A DNA stretch of 64,000 nt from Mycoemilia scoparia (taxonomy: Eukaryota > Kickxellomycota > Kickxellomycetes > Kickxellales > Kickxellaceae): assembly GCA_027575805.1 (NCBI GenBank), contig JANBPU010000005.1, positions 248,001 to 312,000 on the forward strand. Direction: 5' to 3'. The notes under the pieces are model-generated. The model was not told the DNA's origin. It ran no database searches and saw nothing but the letters and a program-made list of their open reading frames with translations. The translations under genes and the position numbers were made by a program. Shown in pieces: positions 31,911 to 42,977 of this stretch. Each line of letters opens with the position of its first letter. Position 1 is the first letter of the stretch.

Positions 31911-34185
31911 TTATTGTTGTCCAAACATCTTTCCGCTGATGATCTTTGCCCAGCCTATGAGACTATTAATATACACAATATATAATGTAAAAAGAATTAG
32001 TAATGTCCATCAGAATTAAAAGCCAAAAGTAATATTGCAATAGCATTGTTATTTTACTTACCGCCAATTATTATTGATACGTCTGCTAATGGTGATCTTT
32101 TCTCCAATTTCAGTACAGCAGGGCTGGACAAGGTGAAGCTTAGCAATGTCATCTTTAACAATGATGACACGTGCACCAGAAGAAGTAGAACCAATGTTGA
32201 CCAAGAGAACTTCCGCCTTTGTAAGTTTCGAAACCTTGGCCTGTTTTTTGTCATCAGTCTTAACACCAAGCAATCGGCGAAGCAAGAAGTAGTTTATATC
32301 GATCTCAACATATACGCCGGGAAGCTTATTTTTGTGGCCAACAATATTACCAACTAGATGGTCGGCACGACAAACAATAGGATCAACCAATGTACCAACA
32401 CCTAAAGAGAGAAGAGAAGCAGTCATGTCGAGATTTAGTTTAGATCCAGCTTCATGTGTTCTGGGGAAACGTAAGATTTTTTGCCCTCATGTCCAATGAT
32501 ACTAAAGCAACCAGCAAATATACATACCAATCAAACCACCAGGAACGGCAAATTTAAGATGGTTGTTCTCAGCATTGAGAGTGATGATCTTTGACATGAT
32601 GGGGAGAACGGTGATTCCATTGGGGTCCTTCTTGATGATACCAGGCCTGATTTCAATTTCGTCACCAATCTAGAGTTTAGCAAAAAATAATAAAGTGAAG
32701 AAACATCAGTGTCTTGTTTAGAAATGCACCAGAAAAATTTCCCCATTGCCTGCCCAAAATGTATGGCCTATGAACCAAACCTCAAGGAATGGATGAAGGC
32801 ACTATTTGGTACGCCCCTTTGATGGAGAGCTCGTCATATGGGTATAGTGTATAATAGACAAGGAGATAAATAATTTGTGACTGACCTTAAGAACACCCCT
32901 CAAGATACTACCACCGACCACACCACCCTTCAGCTCCTCAACCTCAGCACCGGGCTTGTTAACATCAAATGAACGAATGACAATAAGACGAGGGTCAGAA
33001 GTGAAATCACGGACTGGGACTGGGATCTTCTTTACGATATACTCAACAACAGCATCAATATTGTATTTAAGCTGGGCGGAAATTGGAACGATGGGCGCAG
33101 AGGATGCAATGGTTCCCTTTGTGAACTTTGAAATCTGGTCCTTGTGTTTCTGAGCATCAGCCTCCTTGACAAGATCAACCTTGTTCTGGAGAATAATAAT
33201 GTTTTCAAGCTGCATACTCTCAACAGCAGCCAAGTGCTCGGAAGTCTGGGGCTGTGGGCAAGACTCGTTGGCAGCAACCAAAAGAATAGCGGCATCCATA
33301 ACCGCGGCACCGTTAAGCATGACAGCCATAAGAATGTCGTGCCCAGGACAGTCCACGAATGACACATGGCTAAATAGAATCAGCAAGCCGATATAAAGAT
33401 GGTTGGCAAATCCCGAAAGAGCATCTCCATATGTTTGTAGATTGGGGTATATGTAAACATTCGTGGGCAGGGGGGTATTTTAAAAAGCTTACCGCAAAAG
33501 GTTCATTGTGCCATCACAGCCTGGGCGCTCGCAAGGGAATTTGGCCTCTTTGTCCGAACGGTAAGACTTATAGCATCCTGGGCGAGGGCATTCGGAGTTA
33601 TCGCACTTGTAGATCTATACATTTATCAAATATAAAAGGTGGTATCAGCAAATGAATTTATATGTATGCATGAGCTTAACAATAGTTCAAAGCCAGCCCA
33701 TTAGAATTTCACATAAAAGGCTAGTAAATTGACAGCAATAGATGCATACATACCTTTGCATTGGCATAACCGAGTTTGATGGTAATGTTACGTTGGAGTT
33801 CATTCTTGAATCTAACCGTCTAATTTCGAAAACACACATCAAGCTACTATTAGTTATATTAAAATTTGCCAACCCGGGTTTATTAAAGCGATTCAAACTC
33901 AATCCTACCTGCACTCCAGAAATGGCCTTAACGACTGTAGATTTACCGTGTGCTACGTGTCCGATTGTACCTAAAGGCCCAGAACATATTTAAATTTCAT
34001 CAGCAAATTTATATTGATTGCAAACTTGCACATATTTACATTTAACAAATGTATGCACAAGGACAAGGTATTTAGCAGGCCTTACCAATGTTAATTGTGG
34101 CCTGATTGACCATAACCTCTGGCGAAAGTGGTGTCAATGTAGTAGGGTCAATTTCCTGGTTACTAATAGCTGCGGTCTCTGCCAT
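31911..34185 (-). CDS. GCD11: Translation initiation factor eIF2 gamma subunit
   Basis: Eight exons (34185-34086, 33970-33909, 33819-33754, 33614-33493, 33369-32886, 32669-32528, 32401-32062, 31962-31911) give 455 residues. eIF2-gamma is the GTPase core of eIF2, which delivers initiator Met-tRNA to the 40S subunit. G1 GHVAHGKST (about 36-44), a zinc ribbon with four cysteine positions (CDNSEC...CERPGC) typical of this family, G3 DCPGH, and G4 NKVD are intact. Domain II has [24 protein letters not shown] and domain III has [30 protein letters not shown]. The final exon encodes [14 protein letters not shown]. Intron 5 (32670-32885) begins GTCAGT and is 216 nt, about twice the usual length. Confidence 0.97.
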
Positions 34186-34746
34186 TTTAAGATGAGATTC
34201 TGTGTGTTTAAAATGTATATATAGAGAAAAAAGTTTTCAAAAGTACTGTTCTAGAGTCTCGAGTGGGTAAATTGAAAAATTAAGGGGAAGGAGGGTGCAC
34301 AGGCTGCTAATGAATAGCTTTGTATGTCTATTCTATTGTGTAAATAGTAGTGAAATGATGAGAAGCCTAAACCAAAACTTCTTGGCCTCCTTTTCTAATA
34401 GGCGACCGCCACTAGAAAACTACCAACAGCCATTTTAGTCTAGAGCCTTTATAAAATTTGACCCTTCACCGCACAGCGCTACACGCTAGCGTTAGCGCTT
34501 GTTTACAAAGCCACATAGATCACACTCACCACCTTTCGCCATTAGAAATACAGAATCTATGATTAACTTTGATTAACCCCTATCCAGACATACTTATGAT
34601 TCATAAAAATGCATGTATAACAAGAAATTTTGGCAGACTGGAGTTTGTTTTTGAAATGTGTATTCGAAGGATACAATGTAAAGAGAAGCAATAAAGTTAC
34701 AGTTTTTGAATAAAATAGTCAAAAAAGCTATGCCTCGACCGAGAGT
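34186..34746. other. Intergenic, eIF2-gamma promoter region
   Basis: 561 bp upstream of eIF2-gamma and downstream of DEF1. A small GC-rich patch with GCTAGCGTTAGCGC lies near 34487-34500. No ORF recognised. Confidence 0.5.
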
Positions 34747-37700
34747 TTAATTCATCCAGTACGTATGATTACCATAGGTTGCCTGCTGTGGGTTGTAGGC
34801 CTGGTCGTTTTGGGAACCGAGCTGTGAAGCCACGTTGTTAGCAGCATGGTGGTGCTGCTGTGGCTGTTGCTGAGAGTTGGCCTTGTTGTATGGGTAGGCA
34901 TTGCCGTAGGTTGGTGGGATGTGGCTTTGGGTCTGAGGAATGCCATAAGCTGGGTTGGCCTGAGGATGGTGGTGGTAGTAGAGGTTGTTTGCTGGGATTC
35001 CGGCTTGACCAGAGAGACCCTTGGCTTGGCTTGAATTGTCCTTTCCGCCGATGTGGGAGGCATCGCGTGGGTTTTGGCCAGTTGGGAGGTAGATGTTGGA
35101 TTGTGCACCAGCAATACCCTGGGATGCTTGAGAAGAGGCTCCGTCGTGGATGTAGCTAGGAATCGATCCCTGAGCATTTCCTCCCTTAGCTCCATGGGCA
35201 GCATAGGGGTTTGTGTTCTTTTGGCCATGAATGTCGCTGTAGTTGGTCTGGTTAGCGGACTGGATGTTTTGTTTGCTGGTATGGGCACCAATTCCACCCT
35301 GCTGCTGTTGTTGCTGCTGCTGATGCTGAGCACCCTGGATGCCCGTGTTACTGAATTGTGGTGGCATATGGCCCATTGGTGGGAAATAGGGGTTTAGGTA
35401 TGGATAGTACATAGTATTGAATGGGTGCATGTTGCCCATGTTGGAGTAGCTGTATGGGAAGTATGGTGCGGTGCCAAGGTGACTAGCCAATGGGTTGCTG
35501 GCAGTTGCTGGGATCGATGTGTTGGCGGCTTGTTGGGAAGCATCGACCGATTGAGCTGCCGATGTGGCATTTTGTGAAGCGGCAGTAATAGCGGTGTTAG
35601 CCTGCTGCTGTCCTTTATTTTGGGCATTAGCATAGGCCATCATAGATGCCCGCTGAATATCTGGGTTGTAGATGGATGCACCAAAGTCATTTGGCAATGG
35701 TGCATTGGGATGGGCTGCTGCTGCTGCTGCTGCTGGTTGTTGCTGTTGCTGCTGAAGAATAGCAGAGTAGGCGGCAATAGGTCCTTGGGCGGATATATTG
35801 TTAGCTGCAGCAAGGTTAGCTGGGAGCTGTGTTTGAGGAACAGGGACGCTAGAAGGAGCATTGGTAGAAGCAGGGGGAGCGTTGTTGGCAGGGCGAGAGC
35901 TAGCACCGCCAACAGGCGCCGTGTCAGAGATAATAGCCGGATCATTCAAAACTTGATTATTGATGGTCTTCTTTTGTGTTTCACTATAAAATAACAGCAA
36001 GATTAGGTTAGGGTATAAGATTCATAAACTGAGATTATCTATTAAGGGGGCCATTATTGTTGGGTGTTTGTATGGGCATGACTTACGGTTGAGCAATTTC
36101 ATCATCATTGTTTCGGAGACTAAGGCTTCCAAACCGCATACCAGCTCTGTCCAAAACAGTGCCTCCTGAGGGAAGAATAACTGGTGCTTCTTGCATAAGT
36201 CGGCGTGGAGTAGAGGCGGCCTGTGGTGCCTTCTGTGTCTCGGCCTCAAAGTCCTGTTTAGGGGTTGCTTGCTTTGCCCCGACGGTCTCATCTTCAGCAT
36301 CTGACTTTGGTGGCTCAAGGTCGGCAATGAGAGACGAGGTTTTTCCAGACGATACTGGCTTGAGCTCTTCCTTCTCTACACTTGTTTCTTCTTTTTGGCT
36401 ATTTTCTTCGGTAGCAGCAGTATCCTGTGTCTCAGTCTTTTCTTGATCTTTAGATGCTGGTTCTTCGGCTTCTTCCTTTGTAGTTTCAGGCTGAGATTCC
36501 TGTTCGGCAACTGGTGGCTGCTTCTTGGCTAAAGCACCTTCGCTAACTGCAACCTCCTTTTCTACTGGAGCTGGCTTGGGCTTCTGTTCAGTTCCTCTTT
36601 TAGCAATATTTGCCCATGACATGACAGGGGTCTTGGGTGCCTCTTTAGGAGTAAGGGTAGCGGGAGCCTCCGTCTTAGAAGATGATTTCTTATCAGAAGG
36701 CTTGGATTCGGTATTCCAGTCGGACCCACTGGCATTCTCTTCAGCAGATGACTTTGACTTGGCTACGCTTGACCAGTCACCATTATTCTTGATTTGATCT
36801 TTGTCTGCATTGCGCTTCGCAAAGCTGGCACGATCAGCTAAACAATGTCGCCAAAAAAGGCACATGTGAGTTTTCAACATTGTAATGTCCACACATAAGT
36901 ACATTTGGCGAATAAGAAGGGCTCTTGAACAAGACAAAGGAAAAAGTTCCAAATACTTACTGCTAGTATGACGACCGGCGGCAGAGCGACCACCACGAGC
37001 AGCACCTATGATGTTTGCGGTGAATTGAACATAAAGCAAAATAGATATTAGATACTACTTTTCTTGTTACTCCGATACAGTCACCATTGTCTCCAAAGAC
37101 ATATTCACCACCACTTTTACTGTTTCCACAAGAGTTACATGGCGAGAAACAAACATTGCGCTCTTTCTACATATCTGTATATGTGATAAATAAAACGAAT
37201 TGTTTTACTTACCACCACGCACACCACCACGAATAGAGGCTGGGCGAGGGAGACTAGCCACGTGAGAGCCCGTGCTATGATCGGAGGAAGACTGCTTGGC
37301 AGCCTGGCGTTTTTCTTTGCGCGTCTTGACTTCACCCCACTGAGGTACATAGCCTATGAAAAATATACATGGAAATAAGCATTAGCGCGCCATGGACAGC
37401 AAGCCACTACAAGCGATAGCATATTGAAAAGTGTAAAAATATGGCAATCCGCCAATGAGTCTTGGCTGGAGCACATGCGGGTATATATTTACGCAGCAGG
37501 CTGGCCAAATATTGCTTACCATCAGTAATTCTGGCAATGACAAGATCTAGCTGCCCAGAGGCCTCTTCGAGAGCAAAAAGAAGGTCGCTTTCTTTCCAGT
37601 CAGGGAAAATTTCAGACAGGGTAGAGAGCTGCTGGCGGTATTTGTTTTTTAGAGATTTAACTGTGGGCTCATCATCGATGGCATTGCGTCTGTTATAGCT

Positions 37701-37802
37701 GTTATTATTGTTGTTGTTATTATTGCGTGGGGGCTTGGGGCCACGGAAGCTCTGGTTCCGACCGCGAGCGGACTGGGGAATTGTCTGGGAGGAATCAGTC
37801 AT
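34747..37802 (-). CDS. DEF1: DEF1-like RNA polymerase II degradation factor
   Basis: Five exons (37802-37520, 37353-37213, 37005-36961, 36837-36087, 35983-34747) give 818 residues. Def1 promotes ubiquitylation and removal of Pol II stalled at DNA damage by recruiting the elongin-cullin ligase through its CUE domain. The CUE domain lies at about 50-92 (LSTLSEIFPDWKESDLLFALEEASGQLDLVIARI). YVPQWGEVKTRKEKR and an RGG-like segment (RGGVRGGAARGGR) follow, as in fungal homologues. An acidic/Lys-Glu region then leads to a long Gln/Asn/Ala-rich C-terminal half with FPYSYSNMGNMHPFN-type repeats, the prion-like tail known for yeast Def1. The frame extends two codons upstream to TTG, but the ATG at 37802 is the plausible start. 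Confidence 0.87.
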
Positions 37803-38430
37803 TGGCAATAAACACCAAATATTTATATATATAATAATAATGAGTGAAGGGTAAAGTAAAGCTCAACGTACGTGGCGAAAAGGTTTTCGTGTATTGGCTG
37901 GACATACCAACTTAGCCGCAGCGTTGGCAGTGGGAGAGCGCACACACATACACACGCCCACTCACAGGCAAAAAACATACACGCTTTGCTACGTGAAGCT
38001 TACCCACACACAAATATTTTGTAGGCATTGCCTAAAGCTCCATAGTTGCTGGTAGGCTGACACAATGGACCGCTCAATAGTCGAACTTTTTCATTATCGC
38101 CATTGGGCCAGGCTGTAAAATCTTTCCCCATTTGATCCTTTAAACGTTTTGATCAAACCAAGCTATAGTTGCACCATTCACTCTCGCTCTCTCTCTAAAG
38201 CACAATGCGTTTTCTGTCTGTCTGTAGTAGCTGCTCGAATCAAATCAAATAGAGCAGGGAATACAATGACTTGAATCGTCCAAAAAGCATCAGAATACTC
38301 CTGCCAATTATCTCTGCTGTTTTAGTAGTTTATTACAAGGTTTAAATCATCAAACAAAAGTCAGTTTTGTATGCTCCAAAAGTCTAATGAGGAGAGTTTT
38401 ATTATACAGTCTACGTGTATTGGTGGTAAT
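37803..38430. other. Intergenic
   Basis: Between the DEF1 promoter side and the 3' end of RPO41. It carries CA-rich tracts near 37945-38010 and a CT-rich tract near 38182-38198. No gene recognised. Confidence 0.5.
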
Positions 38431-41400
38431 TTAGCTAAAGAAATATGGACTTTGCAGGACTTCATTAATGTCAAAGTCTCCTCTCTCTGGGAGTGGTGGG
38501 AATTCTAATGGCACCCATCTGATGCGCTTTCCATTAATCATTTCAACATGGCCATTGCTGCGATTATCTTTGGTATTCCCTGACAAGGCAAGCTCATCAA
38601 CATCGCCAGAATCTTCTTCAGCCTCTGCATCATCAAATATGGCGTTAAGGTGCTCTGGAAGAGACTTTTTCTGCTTTTTGGCAATCCCATTAGCCGACTT
38701 CTCATCAGTCTTGGCGTCTTGCTGCTTCTCTGTTGCTGTCTTGCTCCTGGCCTTATCGTTCATAATCTGCTGCTTGTCCACTGCGACTGGCATCATGTAG
38801 TTCTTGTAACGCTCTTCAAACTCTTCTTTCAAGTTCTCCATTATAGGATATCTATGGAGAGCAACAAATTGGTCTCTCAATACCTCATTCATGACATCAA
38901 CATCGCCAGCATGTGTCCAGTAGGAGTCATGCACGGATGCAAACACTAGACCCTTTCTGTTGCACTCAATGGCGGAGAGCGTCATGTGTGCCGCGTCGAG
39001 TGAGTGAATGAAGTTGGGAGGAAATGCTGTTTTCTGCTTCTGTGTATTGACCGGAGAGGGTACTGACGAGTCCTTTAGCGATAGCGACTGGAGGTGTGTA
39101 GGAACCTGCTTCTTGAATTGCTTTCGGTAAGGCTGGACCACTGTCAATCCTAGCGGCGTGGTCCAAACCACAGATGACATTGGCTTCTGGCGCAGCTTTT
39201 CAATGAATTCGAGCTTTTTGCGCTTTAGTGCCTTTTCGGAAACTATAGGAACATTCACTGGGTCTACTGATGGGTCGGTGACCACTTTTGTCGCGGCCCG
39301 CTTCTTTCGGCTGCCTACTTTCTTCTTTGACTTTGAATTTAGACAATCCATCAGTATAGATTCAGGCATGCTCTTTGATATCCGGCTCGCCGACTCATTG
39401 AGCCAATCTTGAATCATTCGGGCGCATGTGAATACTTCACCCAATGAGTCAAAGACTTTATGAGCAAGATAAATGCTTAATGGCTGAAGGTCCATAATAT
39501 CAAACACTGGCTTGCCATCCTTTTCAATTTCGCGCAGACGGTTCATTATCTGTTCTTTGGCTCCGATAAGGGTTACTCCATACACATTGGTCATGACTGT
39601 TTGCTTGATAACCTTTCTAGTAACCCATCCCCGCAAAACCTTCGCCTCTCGTATATCGTCGGCTACGTCTTTCTCAATGCCTTTAATAACGAAGTGCAGA
39701 ATGGCAGCGTATACATCCTGAGGTCTTTCTGATGGTAAAAGGTTAACATGCTTTGCGCCACTTCTATCGCAACCAAGGGCAGCATAATGCTGCAGGCCGT
39801 TGCAGGTTCCGTCTTGGTGGACGTGGAGCCTACTCATGAACTTCAGAGGGTCTGGTGAGCGAAGAGCATCCGTTAGTTCCATGCATGTGGCCAGCGCTTG
39901 CCATGGGTTTTCTGCGGACAACCACCACCTCTTTCCATCAAGAGGCTTGTCCGCCGAATCAAATATGTTCTCTAGGTTTTCTTGAGTGAATTTTATTCTC
40001 TCATCATGTGAGTACTTGTCATAGCCAAACATGTTGGCCATGTGGATCTTGAGCCAATGCAGGCCACGTTCGCCGAGTGGTCGGGCTTCGTAGAAAAGCA
40101 AAAGGCCGCGACACAAATCGTTACCAAGATGGTTAAAGTGTGGCGGGATTGGGTATGTACGCCCACGGAAGTCAAGGTTGTGTGGGAAGTACATGGGCTT
40201 GTCCAAAAAGGCCCTAGCAATTTCGATCTTGTAGTTAACATCACACCTCAGAGAATGATTGTTGGCTACTTCATGTCTGGCTGCTTTTGTTTCCATATAC
40301 CATCTCATACGTGCCTCCTTGTTGGTGTCGAAGTCGTCTGCTTTTGGTAGGATGATTTCTTCCTTGTATGCGGGAGGGATATCGGCAAGCTCGATTCCAG
40401 AGTTCCAGATATTGAGAACTATATCGAAAACTCTGTTGTTGATTGCCCACTTTGTCTGGCCCAAGACATCCAGTCCAGTAAGAATGGTATTTAGACGGTC
40501 TTCATCGCTGGCCCTCTGCAGATAATTCCTCTGCTCAGCAGCATCTTTTGTTCTCATACACAAGGATTTGTAGGTCAAATAGCCTCCGCTGTTGTAACTG
40601 AGCCAGGGTTTTGGCGGAACAAGCATAGGAAGCCATCTGGCGTTTAAGGTATCATTGACTCGCTGGGTTCCAAAGAGCTTAGTCAGGGAATCGTTTATGC
40701 TTATAATGCCATAGATTTTGCCCCTTTGTGTCAAATATGAGTGCGAAAACGCGGGAACTTCAACAACGGTTTCCTTACCAGTCTCGGGATCTTTTTTCCT
40801 CTCCTTTATCTTTGCGCACTGAATCATCATGGATAGGAGCATGGATCCTATTTTCATTCTGACTATTGGAGGCCACGACTTGATCCAGTCGGTATTTACG
40901 ATCTCGCGCTCTACCTTGGCCTGGGCCTTGCGAACGGTCATATTGAAGAGCCTTCCATTAGCTGCCAGCCTTTGTAGGTTGATATTGCGAGCAATCAGGT
41001 TGCTGTTCTTCTTCTTCTTTAGTTCTGTGTGATGATACTCCAGCTCGACCTGCCTTCCAATATACCCAGCAAGCTTTGGTGTTTTGAGACCCTTTATCTC
41101 GCCGTTGCTACTAACCAAAAATTCCTTGAAGCTTTGAGAGTGCAGTCGGAACGTATCGCTTAAGACAATAATTGCCAGTTTTTCTGGTGAAACCAACTTT
41201 AAGAAAGGACCATAGTAGTGCCTTTCCCTATCAGTTCCTGGAGATGTTTTGCAAAGATTAACCTCCTCTTCGATAAGAGCAGTTAGCTTTGGCAACCACT
41301 CGGACATGTAGCTCCTTATTGCTCCAGTATCGCTGCTAAGGAGTGGATCCTGCCTAGCTTCGTTGACAGATTTGAGCCTTTCCAAGGCCGCATCGTATGC

Positions 41401-42529
41401 TTCTTCCTCTAAGCGGATTTGCTTCTCATACGCATCGAGCTCATCTTCTTGGAGAGGGTTAAGCATTTGCTTCAACAGTTTTATACCCAATACGTTTGTC
41501 GACCGGACTTCAGGTAGGACTTTACCACTTGGTGATATTTTTGTGTCGCTCTTTTCTTGAGTCTCTTGTCCCAAGTATTTTTTTGAAAATGACGAGCTCA
41601 TAGTCACTCCACTCGAACCAAGGATGTCCTTTGCTATATTTTTTATCTGATCAATGTCAGTATCGCTGAGATGACAGCTAAGAAGAACCATCCCAAATTC
41701 GATATTTTTTCTCTTCATTTCACTTATCAACACCCTGGCCACATTTGGTGACCCAGCTCTATAAAGACAAAAAAGTAAATGTGTGTTAAGAGCTGTTAAA
41801 ACCAAAATTATATAAAGTGGGTTTTTTATGTTTTGCACAATAATACACTTACTTTATAAACCCGTTGATTATGATGGCAAATGTGTTAGCATCCGGTTTA
41901 ATTTTATAGTCAGTCTCCAGTTTCTCATACCATTCAAGCGCTTCGTTGGTAAGTGGCCTTGGCTTCATGTTGAGGAGTCCATCCAAAATAGAGTTGTGAG
42001 TTTCTATGTCCATGATCTCCTTCATCTCCTTTTGGTATAGCTTATAAAGGCCTACAAGCATCCTCCTAGCCCTCTCTGCGTCTCCATTGGTAAGGCATGC
42101 ATGTACAATGGCTAATTGGTCTGTGAGAGTTCGTCCAGGCTGTATAAAAATATTGAGCCCTTCACCTGTGTATATAGAAGGCGGGATAATCAAGGCAGGC
42201 GTAGCTTTTGTGTCAACAAATAGAGATTGAGTTGGCTGCGTTTGATCTGTTGGGGATGAAAGCGAACCCTGGATCGGGTGTTGCTTGGACTGAACCTCTG
42301 GTCTATCGAGCTGAGTGGCAATATTTGATGAATAAAATCTGGCTCTAGATAGCCGGAGCTCTAATGTCGTGCATTTCTTGGTTTCTAATTGAGGTTGTTT
42401 TTGTGATAAGGTGGTAATTTTTGCCCTTCTATTGTAAGATAAGGATCGAAGTTGGTGAAATGAAATAGGGGTTTTGGTATAGAATTCTGGGAACTTTTGA
42501 ACAACTCTCCGAGCTGAAAGTTGATTCAT
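38431..42529 (-). CDS. RPO41: Mitochondrial DNA-directed RNA polymerase
   Basis: Two exons (42529-41853, 41758-38431) give 1334 residues. It transcribes the mitochondrial genome as a single-subunit, T7-like polymerase. The N-terminus (MNQLSARRVVQKF...) is basic and import-like. A PPR-like region follows (PDANTFAIIINGFIKAGSPNVARVL, interrupted by the intron). The polymerase domain holds GTCNGLQHYAALG (about 876), the fingers motif KVIKQTVMTNVYGVT, and the palm motif VHDSYWTHAGD with catalytic Asp1170. FPPNFIHSLDAAHM precedes it. It ends in SPYFFS, matching the conserved C-terminal foot. A Lys/Asp/Glu-rich insert of about 90 residues (about 1210-1300) sits just before that end. An in-frame ATG at 42697 would add a hydrophobic extension and is less likely. 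Confidence 0.96.
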
Positions 42530-42977
42530 TTTAGTGATACGATGTACATTAAAAGAGAGTGCAAAGTGGGATAGATAGGTGAATATAGATAAAGAAAAAT
42601 TGACAAGAAAAAAACATATCAAGTCCAAATCAAAAAGCACTCTCACAATCTTTAACAAAATAAAAAACTTTTGGTGAAGCCCAACAAAAAGTGGCATTGA
42701 GCAATTGCTGTGATGATCCTAATCAGTAATTGGACCTTGATCAATCACCACAGGCCGTTAATGTGCCACACTTGGAAAGGGGAATTGCAAAAGCAGTATC
42801 ATTGAAAATGCACTAGACCTGTTTAATTATAAGGAGTAAGCAAGACAATATTTGTGGATGCCAAATATTTATTACTAAAAATGAACATACACAGAACTTT
42901 AAACAAGAATAAAATTAAATAATGGTTGTAATAATATGACAGTTTCTGTAGTTTAGTATAGTAGTGAATAGTTCAAT
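42530..42977. other. Intergenic
   Basis: About 450 bp between RPO41 and the 3' end of EAF1. AT-rich; part may be the RPO41 leader, since a frame stays open back to 42697. Nothing else seen. Confidence 0.5.

Noticed and set aside
34752..35333. 193-residue ORF in another frame of the DEF1 last exon
   Set aside because: Low-complexity Thr/Ser/Pro shadow of the Gln/Asn-rich DEF1 coding frame.
42530..42697. N-terminal extension of RPO41 from ATG 42697
   Set aside because: The added stretch is hydrophobic and Phe-rich, while MNQLSARR at 42529 starts a standard mitochondrial presequence.
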